Positions 15,765 through 23,735 of a DNA stretch of 39,999 nt are shown piece by piece; the stretch's first letter is position 1, and every line of letters begins with the position of its first letter. This DNA is from Peptococcaceae bacterium (lineage in GTDB: Bacteria; Bacillota; Desulfitobacteriia; Desulfitobacteriales; Syntrophobotulaceae), in the NCBI GenBank assembly GCA_012521215.1, contig JAAYMU010000131.1, positions 1 to 39,999 of the forward strand. The letters are read 5' to 3'. Below the pieces are notes generated by a model. The model had not been told where the DNA came from. It did not search any database and saw only the letters and a program-made list of their open reading frames with translations. A program made the translations under genes and the position numbers.

Positions 15765-16688
15765 TCAGTTATTGGCTAATACTTTTTCCGGGTAAAGTGA
15801 ATTATTATTTATAATGCCAATTCCCACGAATTTCCCTTGACAGAAAACCTGGTATATATTACCTTCCATTCTTGTCTTGTCTGCTTCTATAAAAGTATTT
15901 TTTGATACATTTTCTCTGACCAGGCCAATTCCGGTAGGAAGACCGTTTTTAAAAGCTTGCAGGCGGGTTGAAGGGATATCTAGTTGCGGCAGGGTCAATC
16001 CCCATTCGGGGCTTAACAGAAAGTTGAAATCATTTTCAGCTAAAAAACTTTCTATTTCTTCTAGAGTAAAGGCCGAGGCAAGATCGAATTTTCCGGACTT
16101 CACTCTTAGTAAAAAAGACATATGGGCTCCACAGGCTAACGCCTGTCCAATATCGTGACATAAAGATCTTATGTAAGTCCCTTTAGAACAAATTATGTCT
16201 AACATGGCTTTAGGAAAATCACCATCTTGCCACTCAAGTAGTTCGAGCTTTTCAATGGTTACCTGGCGAGTTTCCCTTTTAATTTCCAGCCCTTTTCTGG
16301 CATATTCATAAAGGTGCTTGCCGTTTTTTTTCACCGCAGAATACATGGGAGGTACTTGCTCTATCCTGCCTGTAAATTGAGGCAGAATTCTTTCCAGATC
16401 AACCCTTTTAAGGTCAGGAATTTTTCTTGTTAGTTCTACACCGTAAGAGTCTAAGGTATCAGTTGTAATCCCAAAAGTAATTTCCGCTCGGTAATGTTTC
16501 TGCTGCCCTGTATAATATTCAGCCAGCCTGGTTGCTTTTCCTAAACAAATAGGTAAAACGCCGGCCGCTCCCGGATCAAGCGTACCGATATGACCTGCTT
16601 TCTTAGCTTTTGTATTTCTCAAAATCCATCTCACAATATCAGATGAAGTCATACCGACAGGCTTTAAGACATTAATGATTCCGTTCAA
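15765..16688 (-). CDS. truB: tRNA pseudouridine55 synthase
   Basis: Makes pseudouridine 55 in the T loop of tRNAs. The 307-residue protein opens with MNGIINVLKPVGMTSSD. The catalytic Asp is D38 in GTLDPGAAGVLP, and KHYRAEITFG and PPMYSAVKKNGKHLYEYAR are at the expected distances; SKGTYIRSLCHDIG lies near 168-182. A C-terminal PUA-like segment ends the protein. The TTG start at 16688 overlaps the end of nrnA by 17 bp and sits nine bases after GGAGGAGG, so it is translationally coupled. Confidence 0.96.
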   Translation of the reverse strand: MNGIINVLKPVGMTSSDIVRWILRNTKAKKAGHIGTLDPGAAGVLPICLGKATRLAEYYTGQQKHYRAEITFGITTDTLDSYGVELTRKIPDLKRVDLERILPQFTGRIEQVPPMYSAVKKNGKHLYEYARKGLEIKRETRQVTIEKLELLEWQDGDFPKAMLDIICSKGTYIRSLCHDIGQALACGAHMSFLLRVKSGKFDLASAFTLEEIESFLAENDFNFLLSPEWGLTLPQLDIPSTRLQAFKNGLPTGIGLVRENVSKNTFIEADKTRMEGNIYQVFCQGKFVGIGIINNNSLYPEKVLANN

Positions 16689-17679
16689 TATTCAAAGCCT
16701 CCTCCAAGGCCGTAATAACTTCTTTTACTGCCTCCTTAAGGGGGCGGTAGATTGTGCAGCCAGAAGCCCGGATATGCCCACCTCCACCAAATCTGGAAGC
16801 TACCCGATTAACATCCAGCCAGGAATTGGAACGAAAACTGACTTTAATTTCGTTATCTTCCAATTCTTTTATAAGTACGGCAGCTTCAACCTGCTCTATA
16901 CTCCGAGCATAATTTACCAATCCTTCACTTAAATTCTCATCAGCACCTGACTCCAAAAAGTCACGCTGAGATAAAACAATAACAGCAATACTATTATTAT
17001 GTAGAAGTTCCAAATTAGTCAGGGCCTTACGCAGTAGTTTAATTTGGGGAAGAGTCTTGCGTTCAAAAATAATATGATTGATGGCCGCAAGATCAATTCC
17101 TGTTTTAATCAACTGAGCAGCAATTTTAAAACTGTCCGGCGTAGTATTACTGTAACTAAATCTCCCGGTATCCGTGATTATGGCCGTATACAAATTGATA
17201 GCAATATCGTATGAGATAGCCACACCCATTTTTTTAAGGAGAAAATAAATCATCTCCCCGGTAGCCGCTGCTTTGGAGTCCACCCAGTTTATAGTCCCGA
17301 ACTTGTTATTTGATACATGATGATCAATATTAATAATCTGTTTATCCTTTATAAATTCACTATTTATAGTGCCAAATGCCCTTTCAGCTTCAGCACAATC
17401 AATAAAGATCAACACCTCGGGCAGTTCCTCAGGCCATGAATTAGAAATTTTATTAACTCCCGGAAGAAATTTTAAGTTTTCCGGTATAGGCCCCGCATTA
17501 TAATAGGATATTTTTTTGCCCAAACTTTCTAAAGCTAACCCTAAGGCTAACATGGACCCCAAGGAATCCCCATCTGGGGAAACATGGGAGAAAAGTGCCG
17601 CGGCTGGCACTTTCTCAAGTATTGAACTTAAAATCGTGATATGCTTACTATTTCTTTCCCTCGGCATCTTCGGGATCAC
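16672..17679 (-). CDS. nrnA: DHH-family oligoribonuclease / pAp phosphatase
   Basis: Degrades very short RNA oligonucleotides and removes the 3'-phosphate of 3'-phosphoadenosine 5'-phosphate. The 335-residue protein shows SHVSPDGDSLGS at 31-42, the DHH motif D119-H120-H121, DTGRFSYSNT in between, and the DHHA1 signature FGGGGHIRASGC near 297-308. The GTG start at 17679 is six bases after AGGAG; an ATG four codons further in lacks spacing support. It overlaps rbfA by 32 bp and truB by 17 bp, and the rbfA-nrnA-truB order is the common Firmicute arrangement. Confidence 0.94.
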   Translation of the reverse strand: MIPKMPRERNSKHITILSSILEKVPAAALFSHVSPDGDSLGSMLALGLALESLGKKISYYNAGPIPENLKFLPGVNKISNSWPEELPEVLIFIDCAEAERAFGTINSEFIKDKQIINIDHHVSNNKFGTINWVDSKAAATGEMIYFLLKKMGVAISYDIAINLYTAIITDTGRFSYSNTTPDSFKIAAQLIKTGIDLAAINHIIFERKTLPQIKLLRKALTNLELLHNNSIAVIVLSQRDFLESGADENLSEGLVNYARSIEQVEAAVLIKELEDNEIKVSFRSNSWLDVNRVASRFGGGGHIRASGCTIYRPLKEAVKEVITALEEALNIERNH

Positions 17680-18022
17680 CTTTCGCTCCTACTTCGCGCA
17701 GTAACTTAGAAATATGAGCACCATACTCAATAGATTGATCAAACTTGAATGTTATCTCCGGTACATGACGGAGCCTTACTATTTTCCCAATCTCAGTGCG
17801 CACATAACCGGTGGCTCTGGCCAAAACATCCATGCTGTTTTTAACCTCATCCTGGTTGCCCATAATACTGACAAATATCTTGGCATATCTTAAATCATCC
17901 GATACTTCGACATCGGTAACCGTCACAAAACCTAATCTCGGATCCTTGATATCCTCTCTGATAATCCTGGATACCTCTTGCTTAATAGATTCTGCTAGAC
18001 GGAAAGCCCTATGTTTAACCAT
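17648..18022 (-). CDS. rbfA: 30S ribosome-binding factor RbfA
   Basis: A 124-residue KH-fold assembly factor that binds immature 30S subunits and acts in 16S 5'-end maturation. The family pattern is clear: HRAFRLAESIKQEVSRIIREDIKDPRLGFVTVTDVEVSDDLRYAKIFVS spans about 4-53 and RHVPEITFKFDQSIEYGAHISKLL lies near 88-111. I start at ATG 18022, seven bases after GGAGGG; codons upstream to 18037 run through that ribosome site. It lies 23 bp after infB. Confidence 0.95.
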   Translation of the reverse strand: MVKHRAFRLAESIKQEVSRIIREDIKDPRLGFVTVTDVEVSDDLRYAKIFVSIMGNQDEVKNSMDVLARATGYVRTEIGKIVRLRHVPEITFKFDQSIEYGAHISKLLREVGAKGDPEDAEGKK

Positions 18023-18045
18023 TAGGATTCCCTCCAATGCTTATA

Positions 18046-20820
18046 TTAGAGCTCTCTTTTAACTTCCTCCAAAATGTAGGCTTCAAAAACATCGCCTTCT
18101 TTGATGTCATGAAAGTTCTTAAGCCCTATACCGCATTCATAGCCTTCTACAACTTCTTTGACATCGTCTTTGAATCGTTTCAGAGACTCTATTTCATCCT
18201 CAAAGATTACTTTGCCGTCTCTAACTATCCTAATTTTGGAAGAGCGCGTTACCTTACCTTCAGTTACATAGCTTCCGGCCACTGTGCCAATTTTAGGCAC
18301 TTTGAATACCTGTCGAACTTCCGCCTTGCCCTGAGCAACTTCTTTAAAGTCCGGATCCAACAAGCCCTCCATCGCAGCTTTAATATCATCGATAGCATCA
18401 TAAATTACCCGGTAAAGCCTGATACTGACCCCTTCCAATTCCGCGGTTGCTTTCGTGTTGGAATCATGTCGTACATTAAAACCAATGATAATAGCATTGG
18501 AGGCAGCGGCTAACATTACATCCGATTCACTGATAGCTCCAACACCGCCGTGAATAATATTAACTCTGACTTCTTGGGTAGACATTTTCTCCAAGGATTG
18601 CTTTATGGCTTCCACTGAACCGTGAACGTCCGCTTTAATGATAATATTTAATTCTTTTACTTCGCCTTCTTTGATTTTGTCAAAAAGGTCTTCCAGGCTA
18701 ATTATTGATTTTTGTTTTATTTCTTCGGCTTTTTTCTCATCCGCCCGGGCAGAGGTTATACTGCGGGCCAGTTTTTCATCCTCAACAACATTGAAGATTT
18801 CCCCGGCAGAAGGCACTTCCGATAGTCCCTGTACTTCAACAGGCATAGACGGCCCGGCTTTCTTTACTCTGCGTCCTTTATCATCGACCATGGCCCTAAT
18901 ACGCCCAAAGGACTGCCCCGCGATTAGAATATCCCCTACTTTTAATGTGCCTCTGGCTACCAAGAGAGTCGCTACAGGACCCTTTCCTTTATCCAGTTTG
19001 GCCTCAATTACTGTACCTGATGCCTTTCTATTGGGGTTAGCCTTTAATTCCTTCATTTCGGCTACCAGCAGAATCATTTCCAATAGGCTGTCAATATTCT
19101 TCCTGGTTTTAGCAGACACGGGAACGGCTATAGTATCCCCGCCCCATTCTTCTACCACTAATCCGTATTCCGTCAATTCTTGCTTAACCCTATCCGGATT
19201 GGCCTCGGGCTTATCAATTTTGTTAATAGCGACAATTATCGGTACATCTGCGGCTTTAGCATGGTTAATAGCTTCCACGGTTTGAGGCATAACCCCGTCA
19301 TCGGCAGCTACAACTAAAACAGCAACATCCGTAACTTGGGCTCCGCGAGCTCTCATAGCTGTAAAGGCTTCATGCCCCGGAGTATCCAAAAAAGTGATCT
19401 TCTGATTCTTTACATCTATTTGATAGGCTCCGATATGCTGGGTAATTCCTCCGGCTTCAGACGCCGTAACATTGGCGGAACGAATAGCATCGAGCAAGGA
19501 TGTTTTTCCATGGTCAACATGGCCCATTACTGTTACTACCGGCGGACGAGGTTTAAGATCTTTGACGTCGTCTTCCTCTTCCTCAATAACAGTCAGTGGC
19601 TTTTCAACTTTTACTTCTACGGTCACGCCCATTTCATTGGCTACGATTGTTGCGGTATCGGAATCGATTTCTTGATTGATAGTAGCCATAACACCAAGTT
19701 TCATGAGTTCTTTAATAACTTCGCTGGCTTTTCTGCTCATGCGCATTGCCAGTTCCTGTACAGTCATACTTTCCGGTATCACTATATGCTTTGGCGTAGT
19801 ATCCTTTTTCTCTTTAGTTTGGGGCCGCTCATTTTTTCTTAGGATAGCAGTAATATCTTTTTCGGCGCCACGTTTTTTGTTATAGTGAAAATCTCTGTTA
19901 GCGTGGGCTTTTTTCTTGTCGGGAGCTTGTCGTTTAACAGGTTGTTCGGCTACGGTAAGCTCAACCGATTTGCCCTCAATTCTAATCCTCTGGGTTTGAG
20001 GAGCTTTTCTATTATCCGATCCCGGCCTTCCGCCTGATGCCGGTCTTCTTCTCCCTTCAGGGTAGGGTCTTGGTCCCTGGTTGGGGAGCCTTCGTCCGTC
20101 TCCGGAAGGACGGTGTCCAACAGGACGAGTTTCCCCTTGAGCACCGGAAGCAAATGGCCTGTCCCCACTCATAGGAGATCTTGGTCCGGTCCCGTCGCCA
20201 GGTCTTGGCGGCCTGCGCATTTCCCCACGCGGCCCCTGGCCCTGTTCTGGCTGCCTCCTCATCTCACCTGGGAGCCTTTGCCCCTGGGGTGCAACTCTTT
20301 CTCGCGGAGGCCTTTGCCCTGGCATCGGCGGTTTCTGACCCTGCCCCGGTCTTCTTATTTCGCCCATGGGGTTTTGTCTCTGGGGCGCCTGTCTTGCTTG
20401 CGGTCTTTTCATTTCACCAGCTGGTTTTGGCCCCTGGCTTGACGGCATGCTTTGATCCCCCTGAACACTTGGTCCCGTGACTTTTGTTTGCGGCGCCTGC
20501 TGTTTTAAACCGGGGTCCTGCCTAACCTTTTCCTGGGAAAGCCTTGAACCTTCCGCCGGTGATTTAAGGTTTTCTGGGGGAGCCTTACTTTCTTCAGATA
20601 GCCTTTTGCTGGTTTCCCCTTTACTTTTTAAATCTTTGGTGGGGAGGTCTTTTGAAGCACTCGGTTTTCCCAATATCTGTTTTATTTTATTGGCATCTTC
20701 TACTGTTATCGCACTTAGATGATTTTTAACCTCAATACCGATGACATTTAATTTTTGAATTACATCTTTACTTGATAAATTCAATTCTTTTGCTAATTCA
20801 TGAACCCGAATTGTGCTCAT
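18046..20820 (-). CDS. infB: Translation initiation factor IF-2 with an Arg/Pro/Gly-rich linker
   Basis: The GTPase that places initiator tRNA on the 30S subunit and drives subunit joining. The 924 residues contain an N-terminal IF2_N module (1-50, [19 protein letters not shown]) and a long disordered linker (about 55-340). Residues 131-280 of the linker hold about 29 Arg and 30 Pro with repeated GE(M/I)(K/R)RP-type units. A second IF2_N module follows near 345-400, then the G domain with GHVDHGKT at 433-440, DTPGHEA at 479-485 and NKID at 533-536, and the C-terminal domains. ATG at 20820 follows GGGGGTGA. It is the centre of the nusA-infB operon. IF-2 linkers vary widely among bacteria, but this one is strongly basic. 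Confidence 0.97.
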   Translation of the reverse strand: MSTIRVHELAKELNLSSKDVIQKLNVIGIEVKNHLSAITVEDANKIKQILGKPSASKDLPTKDLKSKGETSKRLSEESKAPPENLKSPAEGSRLSQEKVRQDPGLKQQAPQTKVTGPSVQGDQSMPSSQGPKPAGEMKRPQARQAPQRQNPMGEIRRPGQGQKPPMPGQRPPRERVAPQGQRLPGEMRRQPEQGQGPRGEMRRPPRPGDGTGPRSPMSGDRPFASGAQGETRPVGHRPSGDGRRLPNQGPRPYPEGRRRPASGGRPGSDNRKAPQTQRIRIEGKSVELTVAEQPVKRQAPDKKKAHANRDFHYNKKRGAEKDITAILRKNERPQTKEKKDTTPKHIVIPESMTVQELAMRMSRKASEVIKELMKLGVMATINQEIDSDTATIVANEMGVTVEVKVEKPLTVIEEEEDDVKDLKPRPPVVTVMGHVDHGKTSLLDAIRSANVTASEAGGITQHIGAYQIDVKNQKITFLDTPGHEAFTAMRARGAQVTDVAVLVVAADDGVMPQTVEAINHAKAADVPIIVAINKIDKPEANPDRVKQELTEYGLVVEEWGGDTIAVPVSAKTRKNIDSLLEMILLVAEMKELKANPNRKASGTVIEAKLDKGKGPVATLLVARGTLKVGDILIAGQSFGRIRAMVDDKGRRVKKAGPSMPVEVQGLSEVPSAGEIFNVVEDEKLARSITSARADEKKAEEIKQKSIISLEDLFDKIKEGEVKELNIIIKADVHGSVEAIKQSLEKMSTQEVRVNIIHGGVGAISESDVMLAAASNAIIIGFNVRHDSNTKATAELEGVSIRLYRVIYDAIDDIKAAMEGLLDPDFKEVAQGKAEVRQVFKVPKIGTVAGSYVTEGKVTRSSKIRIVRDGKVIFEDEIESLKRFKDDVKEVVEGYECGIGLKNFHDIKEGDVFEAYILEEVKREL

Positions 20821-20871
20821 TTGGTCACCCCCAAAAAACGAGAATTATATATAACTCTTCAACTCCTTATT

Positions 20872-21186
20872 TTAATTTGGAGACCTTGATGCGTCCCCTT
20901 TCTTAAGTATTGCATCTGCAAAACCTTTATCGTCAATAAGAATTATTGATCTTGGTGACAGCCCAACAGCCGATCCTAATTCCTGTTTTGTTCCTATCTT
21001 AAGAACAGGAATATCTAGATCATGTGCCCAGGGGCTAAATTTAGTGTAAGCTCCAGGAGAATCCTCGGCTATAAGTAAGAGATATCCCTTTTTCTTTTTC
21101 AACAGCGCTTCTACTTGAGATTCCCCGGTATAAACCTTGCCCGCCCGTCTGGCAAGGCCCAGCATGGAAGTTATTTCCAGCCTCAC
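20872..21186 (-). CDS. ylxQ: L7Ae/L30e-family ribosomal protein-like YlxQ
   Basis: A 104-residue L7Ae/L30e-fold RNA-binding protein (SMLGLARRAGKVYTGESQV at 7-25, LLLIAEDSPGAYTKF near 36-50). YlxQ binds kink-turn-like RNA in related organisms; its cellular role is not settled. The GTG start at 21186 overlaps the rnpM stop by four bases (GTGA), so it is translationally coupled. It lies between rnpM and infB as in most Firmicutes. Confidence 0.92.
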   Translation of the reverse strand: MRLEITSMLGLARRAGKVYTGESQVEALLKKKKGYLLLIAEDSPGAYTKFSPWAHDLDIPVLKIGTKQELGSAVGLSPRSIILIDDKGFADAILKKGDASRSPN

Positions 21187-21449
21187 AAAGAATTCATCCG
21201 CCTTTCCAGTTCAGCAAGCATTTCACTTGACGGTTTAAGGGCAAAGGTTTTTTCCAATTTGTTGTTTTTTATTACTTTCTTTAGACATTCTAAATCAGGA
21301 CAAAGATATGCTCCACGCCCATTTTTTTTGGAAGTAGGATCGAATTCTAAAATTCCGTCAGAGGTTTTTACAATTCTTAACAGTTCCTTTTTGGGTTTTT
21401 TTTCCTGGCATCCTAGACACATACGCATCGGGATTTTACGGACCTTCAT
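21183..21449 (-). CDS. rnpM: YlxR family protein (RNase P modulator RnpM)
   Basis: An 88-residue DUF448 protein: MKVRKIPMRMCLGCQEKKPK at the N-terminus contains the conserved MR-x-C-x-x-C, and NGRGAYLCPDLECL near 44-57 contains the GRGAY signature. In B. subtilis YlxR (RnpM) binds the RNase P RNA and modulates its activity; older literature treats it as a nucleoid-associated regulator. ATG at 21449 has GAGGGTG a few bases before it; the open frame to 21491 precedes that site. A 113-bp gap follows nusA, in which I see only a short AT-rich stretch with the palindrome TTCC-AAGA-GGAA. Confidence 0.92.
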   Translation of the reverse strand: MKVRKIPMRMCLGCQEKKPKKELLRIVKTSDGILEFDPTSKKNGRGAYLCPDLECLKKVIKNNKLEKTFALKPSSEMLAELERRMNSL

Positions 21450-21562
21450 GTTTTCACCCTCATTACAAACAAGTTTCCAAAAGTCAATCAATATAATTTA
21501 CATGCCACTCACTTGCTCATATTTTTCCCAACATCTATTCCTCTTGGAATTTGTTTTAAATC

Positions 21563-23071
21563 CTATGGTTCATCCTCATCTTCTTCCGGAGCTTGCTCAT
21601 ATCCTTCATCATACTGTTCATATTCGCTTTCCGGATTATCGTACTCAGAGTATTCTTCATATTCCTCCGGTGAATACTCATCGTATTGCTCGCTGTTTTC
21701 ATCTGGGTACTCATCATAATTCTCATCTGCATACTCTTCGTAGTTCTCATCTGCGTATTCATCGTAATTTTCATCTGTGTATTCTACGTAGTCCTCTTCA
21801 GCATACTCTTCACTGTCATATTCTCTATCATCATAAGCCTGATCGTAGCCTTCTTCTTCATAATATTCGTCATAACCTTCATCATAACCTTCGTCATAGC
21901 TCTCTTCATAACCTTCTTGGTCATAATCCTCATAAGTATCGTCATAATCTGAATATTCCCCGTCGTAATATTCGGAGTCATAATATTCATTATATTGATC
22001 ATCGGCAGCAAAGGATTCTGTCGGAATTAAATTCTGAGCAATAGCTTGAGATTCACTTTTAATATCTATCTTCCAACCTGTAAGTTTCGCCGCCAATCTG
22101 GCATTTTGACCCTCTTTGCCAATTGCCAGGGATAGTTGATAGTCGGGAACAACTACTAAAGTCACTCTATCTTCATGTTTGGGATAAACCCCCAGAACTT
22201 TGGCCGGGGATAAAGCATTGGAAACAAATTCCACCGGATCCTCAGACCAGTTAATAATATCCATCTTTTCCCCTTTAAGCTCGTTAACGATATTCTGCAC
22301 GCGAATTCCTTTGGGACCTACACAAGCACCAACCGGATCAACATTTTTATCCCTGGAATAAACGGCAATTTTTGATCTGGCACCGGCTTCCCGAGCTACA
22401 GCTTTGATTTCTACAATACCATCATGGATTTCAGGCACTTCCAATTCGAATAAACGTTTAATAAGCCCCGGATGGGTACGAGAAAGAAGGATCTGCGGAC
22501 CTTTGGTTGTTTTTTTCACTTCAACCACATAAGTCTTTAAACGTTCATGGGCTTGGTAAGTTTCACCCGGAATCTGTTCAGAACCGGGTAAAAGGGCTTC
22601 AATTTTTCCAAGGTCAATAATCACATTGCGTTGTTCATATCTCTGCACAATACCGGTGACAATATCCCCTTCCCGGTTTATAAACTCATCATATATAAGT
22701 CCGCGTTCTGCTTCGCGGATCCTCTGGACAACAACCTGTTTTGCCGTTTGGGCTGCAATTCTTCCGAATTCACTTGGAGTAACCTCAAACTCTACAATAT
22801 CTCCCATTTCATAATTGGGATTAATTTCCTTGGCTTCTTCCAATGAAACCTGCAAACGCGAATCCTCAACATTTTCCGTAACGGTTTTGCGAGCATATAC
22901 TTTAATTTCACCGGTAAGTCGGTCTATATGAATTCTTACATTTTGTAAAGAAGAGAAATTCTTTTTATAAGCGGAAATCAAGGCTGCTTCAATCGTTTCG
23001 AATAGAATTTCGGCAGAAATACCCTTTTCCTTTTCCAGTTCGTGAATAGCTTCAATGAACTCCATGTTCAT
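21563..23071 (-). CDS. nusA: Transcription termination/antitermination factor NusA with a long acidic, Tyr-rich C-terminal tail
   Basis: Binds RNA polymerase and nascent RNA to control pausing and termination. Residues 1-125 form the polymerase-binding domain (MNMEFIEAIHELEKEKGIS), about 135-200 the S1 domain, 201-275 KH1 (GACVGPKGIRVQNI) and 276-350 KH2 (LAIGKEGQNARLAAKLTGW). Typical Firmicute NusA ends near there (B. subtilis 371 residues). This protein continues to 502: residues 357-502 contain about 71 Asp/Glu and 35 Tyr among 146 residues with one Arg and no Lys, built on DEY/DENY/DEGY units. The tail is in frame with the gene, so it is not a frameshift product. ATG at 23071 follows GAGGGGG at a rather long spacing; a second ATG lies two codons in. 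Confidence 0.95.
   Translation of the reverse strand: MNMEFIEAIHELEKEKGISAEILFETIEAALISAYKKNFSSLQNVRIHIDRLTGEIKVYARKTVTENVEDSRLQVSLEEAKEINPNYEMGDIVEFEVTPSEFGRIAAQTAKQVVVQRIREAERGLIYDEFINREGDIVTGIVQRYEQRNVIIDLGKIEALLPGSEQIPGETYQAHERLKTYVVEVKKTTKGPQILLSRTHPGLIKRLFELEVPEIHDGIVEIKAVAREAGARSKIAVYSRDKNVDPVGACVGPKGIRVQNIVNELKGEKMDIINWSEDPVEFVSNALSPAKVLGVYPKHEDRVTLVVVPDYQLSLAIGKEGQNARLAAKLTGWKIDIKSESQAIAQNLIPTESFAADDQYNEYYDSEYYDGEYSDYDDTYEDYDQEGYEESYDEGYDEGYDEYYEEEGYDQAYDDREYDSEEYAEEDYVEYTDENYDEYADENYEEYADENYDEYPDENSEQYDEYSPEEYEEYSEYDNPESEYEQYDEGYEQAPEEDEDEP
21697..21792 (-). repeat. 24-bp tandem repeat, four copies, inside the nusA tail
   Basis: Four consecutive imperfect 24-bp units (plus-strand core TYTCATCTGNRTAYTC) start at 21697, 21721, 21745 and 21769. 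They encode the octapeptide series DENYDEYA, DENYEEYA, DENYDEYP and flanking variants. Adjacent DNA at about 21860-21915 has a 12-bp-period DEGY repeat. Units keep the reading frame, so gain or loss of copies would change tail length without disrupting NusA. Confidence 0.85.
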
Positions 23072-23094
23072 TTTCTCGTAATCCCCCTCGCTTA

Positions 23095-23553
23095 TTAAAA
23101 TTCAAAAGTAATATGAGCTCTATCTACGAGGTCAAATGGAATAAGTATCTGTTGGTCCTCATATTCCAAAAAGACGTTATCGTTTTCCAGACCCTTGAGA
23201 TAGCCGGTAAAACAGGAATAACCTTGAAATGGTTCGGTTGTGTAAACGCTAACCATTTCCCCTTTATACTTTTCATAATCCTCTCTTTTGCGTAGCGGAC
23301 GTTCTATACCAGGGGACGAAACCTCAAGCATATAGGCCTGAGGAATCGGATTATCACGGTCAAGTATTTCGCCTATCTTTTGACTGGCTTCCGCACAATC
23401 GTCAATATCCACCCCGCCATCTTTATCAATAAAGAACCTTAAATACCAGTGAGCACCTTCCTTAACATATTCTGCGTCTATCAGTTCCAGACCAAGCTCT
23501 GAAATTTTGGGCTCAACCAATTGCCTGACTTTGTTAAGAACAGACTTACTCAT
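23095..23553 (-). CDS. rimP: Ribosome maturation factor RimP
   Basis: A 152-residue two-domain protein needed for late 30S assembly. The N-terminal domain has LGLELIDAEYVKEGAHWYLRFFIDKDGGVDIDDC (about 20-53), then YMLEVSSPGIERPLR near 79-93, the most conserved RimP stretch, and a C-terminal Sm-like barrel. ATG at 23553 is seven bases after GAGGGG. It is the first gene of the rimP-nusA-rnpM-ylxQ-infB-rbfA-nrnA-truB-ribF-rpsO run, with its own promoter and a leader hairpin just upstream. nusA begins 23 bp after its stop. Confidence 0.95.
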   Translation of the reverse strand: MSKSVLNKVRQLVEPKISELGLELIDAEYVKEGAHWYLRFFIDKDGGVDIDDCAEASQKIGEILDRDNPIPQAYMLEVSSPGIERPLRKREDYEKYKGEMVSVYTTEPFQGYSCFTGYLKGLENDNVFLEYEDQQILIPFDLVDRAHITFEF

Positions 23554-23605
23554 TTGTTTACCCCTCTGATATATATTTTCTCTTATTTACCTTCTACAAA
23601 TTAAA

Positions 23606-23623
23606 GAGTGGGTAACCCCACTC
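23606..23623 (-). promoter_or_regulatory. Leader hairpin of the rimP-nusA operon (possible attenuator)
   Basis: Minus strand GAGTGGG-GTTA-CCCACTC (23623-23606), a 7-bp GC-rich stem with a 4-nt loop, followed by TTTAATTTG. It lies about 35 nt downstream of the predicted transcription start at 23653 and about 50 nt before rimP. The U-run is broken, so termination would be partial. It could also serve as the terminator for polC read-through. Confidence 0.5.
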
Positions 23624-23659
23624 CTAAAAGAAGTTTCGCTCCAAATAAATTCCTCTTCC

Positions 23660-23688
23660 AATATATCATAAACTTATCCGCTCTGCAA
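23660..23688 (-). promoter_or_regulatory. Sigma-A promoter of the rimP-nusA-infB operon
   Basis: Minus strand TTGCAG (23688-23683), 17 nt, TATATT (23665-23660). The predicted start is near 23653. The -35 lies at the end of the repeated sequence that follows polC. Confidence 0.7.
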
Positions 23689-23735
23689 TATTCATCTGAA
23701 TTAAAAGAAATTCATGAGAATTAAAACAAACTCAT
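23685..23735 (-). repeat. 20-bp tandem repeat spanning the polC stop codon
   Basis: On the coding strand three units start with ATGA at 23735, 23715 and 23695, with pattern ATGARTTTSTTTTAATTCNN for the first two and an 11-bp third (ATGAATATTGC). The first unit contains the last codons of polC (Met-Ser-Leu-Phe, stop). The second would read Met-Asn-Phe-Phe-stop and is untranslated. It is the same kind of stop-region duplication as at rnj. Confidence 0.7.

Noticed and set aside
20113-20480. Plus-strand frames opposite the IF-2 linker
   Set aside because: Shadow of the Pro/Gly/Arg-rich codons; composition is the complement of the linker and no start signals are present.
21697-21792. Regular 24-bp repeats considered as a possible CRISPR array
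   Set aside because: Units are contiguous without spacers, stay in frame and encode the NusA octapeptide repeat.
21115-22044. Long plus-strand open frame (309 codons, His-rich) and smaller Ser/Tyr/Ile-rich frames opposite nusA and ylxQ
   Set aside because: They arise from the strand complement of the repetitive GAT/GAA/TAT codons of the NusA tail; no ribosome sites, and they lie antisense to conserved genes.
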